64,000 nt of DNA from Capitella teleta (lineage: Eukaryota > Annelida > Polychaeta > Capitellidae): positions 328,992-392,991 of the forward strand of contig KB305005.1 in assembly GCA_000328365.1 (NCBI GenBank), read 5' to 3'. Below, one piece after another: positions 12,524-25,053 of the stretch (the first letter of the stretch is position 1; every line of letters begins with the position of its first letter). The position numbers and the translations under genes are program-made. Under the pieces are notes generated by a model. The model was not told the origin of the DNA. It saw nothing but the letters and a program-made list of their open reading frames with translations, and did not search any database.

Positions 12524-15500
12524 TCACTCAACCAGCGAGCGAGGAGGAGGACGTGGCGTACCTGGCATGGAAGCCTCATCCCATGAATCATATATGGATT
12601 GACCAGTGCTGGACATTTGATTTTTGGCCAATTGGAGTGGATTTTGGCCTTTCGAGTAGGAATACAAGACGAAGCTGATTGCTACGATGAGGACGAAGGC
12701 CATGAGGATGCCGATGATGGCCCCTGCTGCTTGACCATCAGACAGTCCGGTTGGGTCTTGAAAACATTCGATAGTAAGAGAATTGGGAGATCAAACCGAG
12801 TAGCATACCGTGCACGCCATAAATGGGGGGATACGTGGCAGACGTTGATTCTCCGGAACCTGAAAAGAGGGAATGGGGTAATTGGGGGAAGGGTCAATTA
12901 ACGTAATCCATTTACAGGTATTCGATTGATTACCAAACACGTTCTAAAATCGGTCGTTTGCAGCCGAATTAGCGAATGAGCTCGAGGGATGCCAATCATG
13001 TGGTCAATTGTTCAAAGTTAGATTGATTACCATAAATTAATCAGTGAATTATACTTTAATTCATCATTGGGAAAAAAAAAGAAGAAGATTTATTACGTCA
13101 TTCTCAAGTGTACTTTGGTTATGATTATTATGTTCATGCATTATGATTTCCATTCGATCACGTGTGTGTTGCAAGTTGTAATTGAGCAAAATCAAACAAC
13201 AAAAACAACAACAATATATATAATTATCATTATGTATGTCCTGTCTCCGAACCATTGCAAGGCCTGAAATTTCATTTTTCACTTGTGTTGTCCTTCAAAT
13301 ATCTCTAAATTACTAGTGAATTAACATATATAAACAAACTCTGGGCACAAGCTAGTGTGCGGCTTTAAAGCGACATAATGGAAGTATATTAGCGGGCATG
13401 TGATAATAATTGTGCAACTTCACTCACTCAGTGGAGCCTGGCAGATGAATTCCGCGACCTCCAAACAAGCAGCGTTCTGCCAATTTCCATTTTCCTTCAA
13501 CATATAAACACAACTCTTCTTCCCGAAATTGTCTTCCGGGCTTCCCGGAGCCCAGCTTTCGTAGGCTAAAGAGGACCCCTCCAGCCATCGAAAGTTCAAT
13601 ACTTGCACAAGAAATTAATAAATTCAGGTTAAATCGGATTCGTTTTTACCTCCGGGTACATCATCCTTGTAAAGACCAATCCAAGATGGCTGAGTAGGAA
13701 GTCCCCCAGATTCTAGCCCCACTTGCAAAGCAATCCAGTTCAGATCACTTGAGTTCAACACTGCTAGAGAGGCATGGCGACCTCCTTCCTGGACACACCT
13801 CTCCTGGGCGTTAATCCAGGAAAGTTGAGTGGCTCCAGGGCTCCAGAAGCAGAGTGAACCCCACTTTGTCCAGTCATCACCAGGACATGATCCCGTAACA
13901 GGAGGCGGGGTTGCAGGTGAGGTAGTCAAAGGACCTGGAAGAGAAGCAAAGGTTATGTGACAAGTATGGGCCATAATAAGTGATAAATTAAATGGATCCT
14001 AAAATAACTGTATTAATTAATTGAACCCCAAACTCAAATTCTCTTAGTTTTCTATAACCCCCCATATAGTTCCTCTCTTCATCAGGTTTATAACCCCACT
14101 GATGAACGGCATTAAACACATACTCTTGTCACATTTACAGACACTATCCAAGGAAATTTGGCAGTGAGCGTCATTCCAAAGTCCTGGCCATCCCTTGATA
14201 TACATCTGGCCACACATCTCAGTTCCATCATCATCATTCGGCTCTCCAGGGGCCCATGCTTCGAACGAGTACGCTGATCCATCAGTCCAGAGGTGTGCAG
14301 AACCTAAATGATCCCTATGTGGCTCTCGAAACATGCAAATTCCACTTTAGACTGACCGAATCGCTCCTGGTACAGACCAATCCAGGCATCACGAGTTCCT
14401 CCTGAAGTTAATTCATATAAGAACTCCCTTTCTTGTTCGCTGTGCACCGACGCCAAATGTCCACTTTACACAAAGAGACTCATGTTGCGGCAATAGTGAA
14501 TGGTTTCAGTACTCTTACTTGCGTGAAGGCCCAGCTATACTTTTACAATTGTCTTCAGCTGTCTGCCAATGAGTGTAGGTGTCAGCGTATAAGTAACAGT
14601 GAGACGCCCATTCAGTCCAACCATTTGGACATGTACCAGGGATAGTCTCTGGGGTCGTGGGGATGCTCGCTGTCCCAAGATGATTTACATGCAATTGAAT
14701 AAATTATTATAAGTCGGTCTCACCTGTTGTTGTTCTGCATACGAAGCCCCTTGAATCGTCTTGACAATCATCACTCTCCCATCTTCCAGCATCGTTCATG
14801 AAACCGCACTCCATACCAGAGCTTGGTTCTTCTTCCCAGTTTGTGTAGGTCATTGGCCAACCGTCTGACCATTCCCACGAATCGTCACCCTGTCCGCTGA
14901 TAATAAACAACAGAATTCACACATTACTCGTTAACACTCACAAATTGCACGCCAATCCATGCTTCTTTCGCCCCTGCCCTCACAAATACCATCGCGTTGT
15001 CAGACTCGTCCTGAACTGATGCCAAATCTCCGCCATCTCCCTTGCAGTGCTCCCGTGCATCGGACCAAGTCAAGGTTTCATCAAAGAACTTGTAGCACGA
15101 TTCTCTATGCGGCCAGTAATCAGATGGACAGGAATTGCTCTCAGTCGTAAGTGGATTAGGGACCACAACATTAGAATCTGCCATAAATGTCAGTTAGCCA
15201 TAGCATACACACCTACAAGTGATTGTCATGCACACTAGGCCGTACCTTTTATAAACTGACAGATGTACCCTCGTGGCTCTGCACAGTGTCCTTCTGTGTT
15301 CCAACCAATTGGAGAAGGGTGAGTGGTGATTGATACACAGTCACCCTATTAGGTTAAATACCATTACATGAAGCAGACATACAGAAGCCAGGAACATACA
15401 TAGCCAGGTTCATCAGGTTTCCATGCCTCGTAATCTGCGGCTGAGTTATCTGTCCATGCAAACTGGTCACTTCCATCCGCCAAGCGAAAGAGTCCGATCC

Positions 15501-18500
15501 ACATCCCGATGGCATGGTCTTCCAGTCGACTGGTGATGGCCGCTTTTTCAGCATTATGAGATCAATATTCAGAAGAAAACCAAACTTAACCTACCCATCT
15601 CAAAATCATTCGTTATACTGACTAGATCAGTTGCCACGTCAAGTTCCAGCCCCCGACAGGCCTCCAAGGCTTCATCCCGCGTCACACCTCGATCCACATC
15701 CATGGCATCCACCATCTTCATACATTTGTTATCTGCAAAGTGCAAAAAGGTTGTGCATCCAATAGTGCTAAATACAGAGATTATATAATACTCACTAACA
15801 TCAAACCACCCTTCTGGGCAATAACCCGACGTGGGTTCAGTAGGGGTTGGGTCCACCGGTGGACTACCGTCAATAGGCTTCTTGCAAACAAAGCCTTTTG
15901 GAACTGCGCAGTTTGCAGAGTACCAGAACTCTGTCCTCGTCAAATGCGATTTTATAGCATATGTAATATGGCACATATTTCACTGGTATGTTTTATACCA
16001 TTCAAAGGACAATCCTTTCGTTCGCCGCTCACAGCAAACTCGTAGTCTTTCTTTCTATCAGTGAAATCACTTCGACCAACACATTCTCCATACCATTTCG
16101 GGTTTGGGTCTCCGCCCTCGCCCATCAGGATGTAAGTGAAGCTGAAATGAACCAATTCGGTGCTTTGTTTATGGAAATACATGTACTAAATTACAAAAGA
16201 AACCATAAAAATAATCCGAATCCATAACAGCAACAAGACATCGAAGAAACTCCGACCATGGGTAAATCGATAGGAGATGATTAAATGTATTGTTTGGACA
16301 CCATTGATAGTAGCACTAGAAGACAAATACAAAGTAAAGTGAAAGAAAAAAGCTAATGAATCCTGAGTTTAAATTTGTAAACATTGTTGTACAACGATTG
16401 CATTACAAAAATATTTATAGGAAAAGTAACTTTAGAAAATTCTCGGATATGGAAGCGATCTGTGAACCTTAGAGTTTCTGGTAGCCCACCTTTCTACTAC
16501 TCCACAAAGGCAGATAGATGATAAAGCATGTGGCCATATCAAAGCATGTAACAACTGAAAAATTACACGATAGTCAAGTTGATGGTGTCTTTAATGAGCC
16601 TAAATCTTGAACCAAATGTGTGACAATACAAGTACAGTACGAGTACGAGTACAAGTACAAGTACTTAAGTACAAGTACAAGTACAAGTAAGTACAAGTAC
16701 AAGTACAAGTACAAGTACCCGTACAATTTTACCCGTATCCGTACTAGTACTAGTACCAGTACTAGTATCGGTTACAGTACCTATATTTGTACCAGTACCA
16801 GTACCAGTACAAAATATGTGAGAAGGAGTGTGTTAGAGAAAGTGAGTTGGAGTGTGTTAGAGAAAGTGAGTGTGAGTGTAAGGGTAAGTTAAGGTGTAAG
16901 TGTAAGTGCATCGACTATATGTGTATGTATAGATTGATTGATTGATTGGGGTTTTACGGCTCCACCGTATTATTCGGGTGATACGGGCGCTAGAACAGAA
17001 GGCCCGGGACCGGGGTTTCCTCCTACTCTTATCGATAAATCCCAAGGGTTCTTTATCCTGCATACCACCATAGACAGTAGTACACAGCGCTCGGCCTTGT
17101 TACGCAGTTGGGCAGCACTGCAGAGTCACAGAAGAATTACAATTGTAATTCACAATCATAACGCCCGTGGCCTGATCGGGTCTCGAACCCGGGACCTCGA
17201 CCCCCACGGTCGGCATAGGATTGTAGTAAGCGGTTTAACCCACTGCGCTATCCGGTGCCCCTTGTGTATGTATAGATGTCAGTGATGGGTTTGTAATGTA
17301 ATGGTGATTTAAATTGTAATTGAATGGTGATTGTGAAAATGATGACTTTTAAATGCAAATTGTTAGCTTAATAATTGAAATCAAAGGAAGAAGAAAAAAT
17401 CCTGAGGGAGATTCGAACCTAGATGCCCCGCTTGGTAGTTCATGGCTTTACCACTCTACCATGGAGTTACATGCTGTTAACATTTGCTGTTCAAGGTTTT
17501 TTAGCAGTTAACAGAACTAATTATTGTCACTAATACGCATCTAATGGCGAAAAGTTTTTACTCGTAAATGTTTATAGTTAACGAGCTGTGATTAGTTGAA
17601 AATTAAAATTCCTAAATAAACAACAGGACTTGTGCCCCAATGAAGCATGGTATCTGGGCTTTGTTAATCCTAATTTTCGTAGATTTATGACAATTACTTA
17701 CAAAGCTACAGTCCCACCAAGAAGCAACATTCAACAGGCGACTGTGACCTTGACCTTGACATGACCTCTCCGAAAAAATTGGTGAAGCAGGATAACATGA
17801 TGTCTCTGACATTTGGGTTTTTTTTTTCACAAAAGTGTAATTAAGTGCTAATTAATGAGTGATTTGTAATTAATGATCCTACTCACTGGGTTCAAATACA
17901 AAATTTGTGCACGTTATTAATATGCATTGAATGGTGAAAACTATATTGAAAACCGAGCTGCATTCAATTAGTTATGAGCATGAGTAGATTTTCACTTAAT
18001 TTAGCTCGTGTGACCTTGACCTTTATCTAATTGATATAAAACTTCTTTCAGACCTGCGTCTGGATTTGATGCACATTGTGACGAAGTTTCAGAGCTCTAA
18101 GTGTACAAACACCAGATATCTGGTGAAGAAAGTAAAGTGCGGACAAACAGACAGACAAACGGAGGCTATCGATATTATAGGTAAAATCTATGATTTACCC
18201 ATAATGAAAAAATCTATAATTTACCCATAATGAACTAGTAACACTTATAATAAACAATACTTCACCTGTGGCACGTGTCAACTTCGCCACATTTTTCTTG
18301 GCATAAATCAATATCATTACCGATTAAATAGCCAAAGTAAAAAGTGTCAATTCCATCGGCTTCCTGTGGTGAATTAAGCAAAAATTTCACCGTGTCGTTT
18401 CCTTCTTCTCTTGTGAAGCAGGCTGAAGGAAAGAGACAAAGAGTTGTTACTAGTAACTCGGTGGGTGACATGAACATTTACTATTTAATATGGTCGTTCG

Positions 18501-21500
18501 GCTGAATGCGCAGAACTGAGTATTCATATCGCCCTCTGTTGGCTCATTTTCCATCCAATCCTCATAATTCGTTTCAGCTCCAGAGCTCCATTCGAAAGGA
18601 GAATTTGCGTCCGGGCGCTTGTAGCCAATCCAAACATGTCCAGTGTAATCCACAGACTCTGCCTGTTTGGAGAACACATTGATGATGCATAAGGATATTT
18701 TGTTTTGTTTAACGCTTAGTGGTGCATATCAAGCCTATGGTAGCAGCAAGTTTAATTACGAGAATTTTAAAGAGGAAGCGATCTAGCGATTTGGTATGCT
18801 CACAAAATCTCTAATGAACACGTTTTCTTCTTCAGAAGTGACCCAGATGAGATCAGCGCCATTTCCTTGGCAGTATTCCCTGGCAGCATGCCATGATGAC
18901 GCAATTTGCTCTTCCGTACTGCTCAAGAAGTAGCAAGCGTCTTCAAACTCCTGCCAACCGGCGTCGACATCGCACGATTCTTCCTCGGCACTAAGGACTG
19001 AGCCTGGAAAGGAAATTTTGGGTTTTGTTGATTGCGAACGGCGTTTCAATGAAATATAATTATAGGCGGACTTTCGGCACCCCTATTGTAGTCCTAAATT
19101 ATCTATATGGCTCTCAACAGATAGTGTATACGTGTCTGGAGGGCCTTTCACTCTCTTGTGATTATAAGGGGGAGTAAGAGGGTGGAGGTGGCTCCTTATT
19201 CTATGTAAGACAAAGCAAAACAAACAGGAAATTTTCGAATCTAACTGTTGATTTCGAGGCCAGAGTAGAATAATGTTTTTTTTTTTTTTCTTTTTTTTTT
19301 TTTTTTCTTTTTTTTATCACTTCTGGACGCCATCACACATACGTGCGCACTGGTCAAATGTAAAAATGTGCATTTATCAGATAGATGAGATTTAAACGTG
19401 ATTTAAAAACATTAAGTGAAGGTGCTGGTCGTACATGGAGGGGCAGTTGATTCCACAAGTTGGGTGCAACAATATAAAAAGGCTGAAGATTGAATAAAAG
19501 CAGAACGAGTTAAAGGCGCATTCAAAGTCATAGAGTTCACATCACGCGGTAGATGAACGGATGTCAGGTGTTGTATAAAAGCACAGAGGTAAGAGGGCAT
19601 GATACAGTAAAAAACATTTAAAGGTAATCACCAAACGTTTAAAAGCAATTCATGATCGTATCGGTAGCCAATAGAGCCGCTTGAGGATTGGCGTTACGAG
19701 TACTTGTCTTTTTATCTCAGTGAGCAGACGAGCATATGATTTTTGGACACATTGTAGTTGGAACAGCAGGCTTTCGTTGGTACCATAGAGTATTGAATTG
19801 CAATAATCAATGCTCGTGGTGATGAGGCAATGCACAAGCGTAGCAAAAGTTTTTTTGTCGATACATCGCTTGATTCTTGGCAACTGCCGGATCTGAAAGT
19901 AGGAGGCGTGGCACACTTGGTTGACTTTATCAAACGACGGCCCATCAAAAATCCAATGTTTTGACCGATTCTTTGGTTGGTATTCTGTTGTTGTCAACGT
20001 GGAAATCACGGTCAATAGGGCGCTGCTTGCGATCAAATACAATGAACACAGTTTTTAGCGAGTTTAGACGGAGTGAGTGTTAATTCAGTCATCCTTTGTT
20101 TTACTTGAGTGATGATATGTTCGAGCTTTGACATAGCTTAGGGTAGGTCTTTAAACGGTGTCATTACATACAATTGAAGGTCATCCGCATACATGTGGAC
20201 TCTTACATCAACCGTGTGAAGTATGGAGGCTAAGGGAGCAGTGTAGAAGTTGAAGAGTAGGGATTCAAGGACGACCCCTGAGGCACTCCACATTAAGTTC
20301 GTTGCGCAGACAGGCTCCCTTCAACATTGACTACCCGTTTTCTCCCAATGAGGTAGGAAGCAATCCATTTCCACGCTTGACCTTGGCCGACAGAGAGAAT
20401 AACAGTTTGGAATGGTCTACAGTATCGAAAGCGACAGACAGGTCTAAGAGGACCATAGCTGCGACTTCTTGTTCGCCGATGACTTCCATAATGTCAGAGG
20501 TTACCCTGAGGAGTGAGGTTTCGGTACTGTAGTTTACCCTCTCTGCAGCGATTCTGTTGTCTCTTTATCAACAGCGTTGTGCAATGAATTAATCATTTTC
20601 ATCAGTTACCTCCATTAAGCCTTTGCTTTCGCTTTTGAGGACTATTCTTTTCGGTGACACGTTATATCGTTAACAACAACAGTACTCTCAAACAAAGCAA
20701 TAATGTGGAAACGTTGCCATAATTATCAATTCACTGAAGTTTATTCATATTGTTCGGGGCCCTGTTTGCCACCAAAAGTGGAATTATCGCAAAATGATGA
20801 GTGCACTCTATTATAATTGATATACATGACATAAATGTTGGTGAAATTGGAATAGAAAGGATAGGATAAGCAGCATGTCATGTAGGACTACCCATACCAA
20901 GTATTTAGTAATCGTATCTTTGCGTGGTATTTACACTGCGATCTTTTTTGTATCACTTTCTCAGAAATGCATAGCACCATTGGAAAGCATTGAGATCTTT
21001 AACATGGAGTAAATAGACAACTTTTATCTCACTCGGTATAACATATAAAGCACCAGCATGTCGAGTTTTAATTGAGCTGTTCTGATCGCGACGCCTGGGC
21101 ATTCAATCAATGCTTCCCTTATATAAATTTGGCTTAAATTTTTACCGGTCACGTGACCCCACTGAGCATTCCAGTGGTTCTATGGGTATATAATAAAAGC
21201 TATGACTGCTTGCTTTACATGTATGCTATGGAATGCTGGGATTACCAACAGCCTGCGAATGGTGATACCGTGCATTGCTGTTTTTTCACTTGCTCAAGGG
21301 AAAACAAGGGACTGTGAGACGTGGAAGGTGATAGCACGTGATATTCAGGCGTTGTTAAAACAACATTATTATTTAAACGTACGCTGGGGTGTATGCGCTG
21401 CCAACAATACTAGTACTATGTGTTGGATATCACATAATCGCGGTACTCTGCATTATCTTCCATATGAACATGTAATGTAAATGCAGGAAACTTAAACTAA

Positions 21501-22611
21501 ATAATTCATCTCATAAATTTGTGTAAACTTGTGGTCCGCTCATTTAACGACATCAAATTCCTGGCTCCACCATCCTGCTCCTGGATGCAGCAATCTCGAA
21601 ACCGTTCTTCTCTTCTCCACACACGCGCGTCGTCTCCTGTCTGACCTATCCAGGCAAATCTGGCTTTCGTCTGTGAAGAAAATACTGTTCCATCTCTGTT
21701 GGATCCATTTCTGACGCAATCATGTCCACTGGAGACGACGACGATGTCTCTCAGCATTCAGGATAGTAGCTCTGTAAGCGACCCGAGACATTAACAGCCG
21801 TTCCTGAGGCCAGTGTTGGCCTGATATTGAAGAGATCAGTCGGTTGTGAGTTCCTCTTGTTCCATATGTTGTTAAAATGGCTGTTTTAAATCTGTCCTGG
21901 ATGTGTGCTCACCGGATTTGGCGATTATGTCTCTTAGTCGTCATTTTTGGTCTCCAGTATAAGGTCGGTTGACGATGGAATCAGTTTCAGCAATGCTCTG
22001 GGGTAAGCGATGAATGGTTGAGACATTACACCCCAGTTGGCGAGCAATGGTTTCAGGTCTCATTGCTCGATCCAAAAGGCTTCATTGGAGTGCTTATAGC
22101 CGTCCCATAGTGAATTTATCGGCAATGTCTGAATGTTTTCATGTTCAGAATTCATAGGAGTATATCTCATATCCATTTCACGAGTCTCTATTGTCTACTG
22201 CTCACGAGAGTACTCAAAATTAAGGTCACCAGGATTTCGGGATTGTCTAGACATGATAACTGATTGTTGAACGCGGATGACATGAGGTTGCCGAATATGT
22301 TTGATCTGTTTATTTTGCGCAATATAGCATGGCACACAAAATAGAGCTACCCAAGAATAATTGCAATTATAGACTCGTGCGTTTTTTTTGCCTCTAAGTA
22401 TACTAAATAGAGTTTTGCACTTAGGCGCTATAATTATTATACTATCGCCACCAGGCGAGATCAGCTATTACTTAACTGCATTAGGATATATATTGTCAAA
22501 CGTTTTATCCCTATAAGTTTCATCAAATGCAATCTACTCACCAGCTGAAATCGAAAGAAGCAGCCATGCGCTGACAGCCGTTATATTATAATATCTCGTT
22601 ATTATTCCCAT
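12524..22611 (-). CDS. Multi-CTLD transmembrane C-type lectin receptor, 17 exons
   Basis: Minus-strand exons: 22542-22611 (signal peptide), 18804-19003, 18482-18662, 18266-18422, 15999-16141, 15796-15930, 15595-15732, 15400-15542, 15246-15345, 14942-15177, 14724-14889, 14519-14669, 14374-14463, 14124-14314, 13650-13934, 13428-13601, 12524-12756. All phases agree; 2793 nt gives 930 aa. Order: signal peptide (1-23), CTLD1 (about 33-275, interrupted at about 151-250 by a six-Cys PAN/apple-like segment), CTLD2 (about 283-420), CTLD3 (about 433-556), CTLD4 (about 566-700), CTLD5 (about 712-853), one membrane helix (about 863-887) and a 43-residue tail with SIYDSW and TPRPPPRS. WIG motifs and paired Cys are seen in each CTLD. 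CTLD4 alone has EPN and WND. Likely a cell-surface sugar or pattern receptor, similar in layout to mannose-receptor-type lectins but lacking their ricin and FNII domains. The 14374 exon end is the least certain boundary. Confidence 0.88.
16620..16925. repeat. GTACAA/GTACCA-type microsatellite, then GTGTAAG-like repeats
   Basis: Degenerate tandem units such as GTACAA, GTACGA and GTACTA at about 16628-16810, followed by GAGAAAGTGAGT and GTAAGT-like units up to about 16915. It lies inside a lectin-gene intron, just 3' of a SINE insertion site. Confidence 0.85.
16935..17262 (-). mobile_element. tRNA-derived SINE, near-complete copy with 15-bp target duplication
   Basis: On the minus strand the element begins GGGGCACCGGATAGCGCAGT (A-box-like) and carries GGTTCGAGACCC (B box), so the head is tRNA-derived. 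The body includes a block around TTATCGATAAGAGTAGG and the tail is ATCAATCAATC. Perfect 15-bp direct repeats (TGTGTATGTATAGAT) flank it at 16920-16934 and 17263-17277, the mark of LINE-driven insertion and of a fairly young copy. It lies in the intron between lectin exons 4 and 5. Related copies are at 28387, 32337 and 57196. Confidence 0.9.
17400..18165 (-). repeat. Probable repeat with tRNA-like head
   Basis: The minus strand from about 17475 to 17400 reads a tRNA-like block with A-box-like TGGTAGAGTGG and B-box GGTTCGAATCTCC, but the acceptor stem does not pair, so it is not a working tRNA gene. Beyond it are repeat-like motifs TGACCTTGACCTTGAC (about 17745) and GACAAACAGACAGACAAACGG (about 18142), a type of sequence common in dispersed invertebrate repeats. 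Whether these form one element is uncertain. Confidence 0.4.
19278..20600 (-). mobile_element. 5'-truncated CR1/L2-like LINE, decayed
   Basis: The minus strand carries reverse transcriptase fragments in order: TSDIMEVIGEQEVAAMVLLD and LSVAFDTVDH (about 20385-20500), a degenerate GVPQGS region, VHMYADDLQLYV with the YADD catalytic box (about 20165-20200), then ITTSIDYCNSILYG (about 19785-19830) and a C-terminal NAPLTRSAF block (near 19510). The 3' end is an A-rich tail (T-rich on plus, 19278-19316). Frameshifts separate the pieces and the 5' part, including endonuclease, is absent. It lies within lectin intron 1. Confidence 0.8.
21500..22110 (-). mobile_element. Tc1/mariner-type transposase relic
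   Basis: The minus strand shows an N-terminal helix-turn-helix region (MRPETIARQLGCNVSTIHRL, about 22052-21993) followed by PYTGDQ, like the Tc1 'R.GRP.' linker, and then GQTGDDARVWRREERF (about 21650-21600), like the catalytic 'DESRF...VWR' region of Tc1 transposases. Stops and frame changes (for example a stop right after the GDQK block) break it. Terminal repeats were not delimited. It lies within lectin intron 1. Confidence 0.65.
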
Positions 22612-23460
22612 GCTGAATTAGTCTCAACTGAAGACTAATTGCATAACCAATGTTGTCTCGCGTGCTATGCTACACGCCTTTTGAGAGACGTGAATTGGGG
22701 GCGTGCATTCTCAACAGGCTTACACGTACTACAAGTATGCAGCACTTGTACGGAGTTGTACCTTACTCGATTCAAGTCAATTTTAGCTCTCCAAGTTCAT
22801 AATCAATGAGGGATATCTGGTTAGGTATCCTAATGAGGTCAAGGGGTGTCGCCGAGGGTAAAAGATGCAGCAGCTACTCATCCTTGGGTGTTATTGTAAG
22901 ACAAGTGCGATTGAAATGTACGTTCATATACGTTCACACCTTGAATAATTATATATACTATTATAAACATCTTCCGGACACGTCCTCAGACAACATTATT
23001 GATTACACCGACAGATAATCTTAAGTAAAACCCGTATTCATTTATGACTTATGCATGTGTTATTCTCAAAGGATTGTATCCACGATCCAACCAACTCCGA
23101 AAGAGTAAATTTACGTTTATAATATGGAGAAATATCTCTGTACAACAGAGGGAACTATAGCTTGTGAAGTGTATGGGATCTGCGAAAGAAAAAGCAAATA
23201 GTTTTTCTTCTCGGAAGGAATAATAACAAGAGATTTCAGCCATGTTGTTATGGCTGATTTAAGAAAATATGCAAGATTAAAATTAAGCTAATTGAACACA
23301 AGATAAATTAAGCCAATTTATCACAAGATTAATTGAGCCAATTGATCACAACTGCAGAGACACTGTGGGGAGTGCGGCATGTTAAAATGCAGAGATTATA
23401 ATATGCAGTCATCAAATTCTGACCATGCAGAGATAATATTATATTTTTTTTCTTTTTATA
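22612..23460. other. Upstream region of the lectin gene, no exon seen
   Basis: Presumably holds the lectin promoter on the minus strand. No further gene was supported. Confidence 0.4.
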
Positions 23461-25053
23461 GTGGAGTCTGTTAGTTCGGAAAATGTGGCGAACCCTGCAA
23501 AAAGATGATGAAGCTACCAAAATTTCAGAAAAACGACTAAAATGTATTATGATTAAATTTTTTTTCGTTGTGTGTTAAACGAGATCGATTATAATGATTT
23601 ATCGATCATTTACTGGCGATATTTACCGAAGCGTATAATTTCGAGATTATTGTGACGTCATTGAGCGTTTCGACCAATCATGAAGCCCCATTCGCCACGT
23701 GCGTGTAAACATGTTTCGATATCTAACATTCGTCTGTCATCCACGCTATTTGGCCGTCTATTTGCATAAATATGGTAAGTTAGACATCCCTTTAATTTTA
23801 TTTGGTTTAAAATGAAATATGTGATTGATGGAGCACGCTTTTAAATCAGTTGAGTCATTAAGAAAAACCCCAAATACGGGTACATGTATTAACTTAATTA
23901 TGAGTGACAGTATGAGCTGCATGACTACGACACTCGAATATCAATATCAATCATTATGATTATCGGTATTACTGGATATGTCATTACTATTATTCAGCAT
24001 GCAGCGTCTGCTCTCTGCTGTACATTCAAATAAATATTCAACAAATAAACATTAACAGTTTCTCATGGAATGACACTATCAAATAACACACAAAGTGAAT
24101 AGCAAATTGTCAAAATGAAATTCTGTTTAATATAACTGATGAAAATAATTAAGTAATTCACTGAAATCAAATGTTGACAGCATATATATTTTACCCTAAA
24201 GTGAGTATTATTTAGTTTTGTTTTTCTGGGCTGCAACGCAGCACAACGGGAAGCAAACTTCAAGGAAATATTGCATGTGTAACCTATTATGTGGGCATTA
24301 TAAAATGAAAACATTAAATGAAAGATTGGTGTTTTAAATAATTGACCATTCATTGATGAATAAAAAAACCACGTAAAATATGTGAGTAAAATTAAAAGAA
24401 ATGATGATCAAAGGCACATGTAGTCATAGTTAAGAGTGCATCATAAATCGTAAAAGCAGATCTTTTTCTCAAGTAGTAACATAAAAGCATGTATTTGCTG
24501 GTATATTCCATGGCAAAGTGCTCATGAATATCAAGATTTATCTGCAAACGCAAAGAAATATTGCTTCGACTTAATTAACGCACGCTGCATTCAAAAGATA
24601 TTTCCACCATGCACTTAGGTCTAGAGCAGATGACTTGGGTCTTCATGTCATTGAGTTTGCAGCATTCCTGAAACAACTTCTGGTGTTGATTATGTATCAT
24701 CAGCTTGAATGATACCAGTTGATGTCCTGGAAGTGTGTGCACTTATTCAGAGGAGCGATGCTTGGGCTGAAGCCTCAGCTCCAGGGTCATCAAGTCACAC
24801 TGAAAAAAAGTAGCGATGCCTCATATGAATTTATTTAGATCATGGCTGACAACATGTATTTTTTAATGGAATTAGAATTAATGTAACATTTCTCTTTTCA
24901 ATTTTCAAAATTAATTAAATCAAAATAAATGACATCAATAATTAAATGATTTATAACTATTTCAAGTCAAACATTTTCTTTCCAGAGCAAACAGTTTACT
25001 AGGGGCCTGATCGTTACTAACTTGGTTTTTGTGTAGAGTGTCTGTCTCAGCAT

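Noticed and set aside
14356-14373. GTCAGT at 14356 as the donor of the lectin exon starting at 14463
   Set aside because: It leaves a phase mismatch with the acceptor at 14315 and too short an intron; the GTACCA donor at 14373 keeps the frame and a normal CTLD length.
16620-16892. 90-aa Tyr/Lys/Thr/Ser repeat ORF
   Set aside because: Translation of the GTACAA microsatellite.
17400-17475. Functional tRNA gene
   Set aside because: A and B boxes are present but the acceptor stem does not pair, so it was kept only as a tRNA-like repeat.
21202-21480. 92-aa ORF within lectin intron 1
   Set aside because: Has Met and Cys but no recognised motif, splice partner or coding bias; probably chance.
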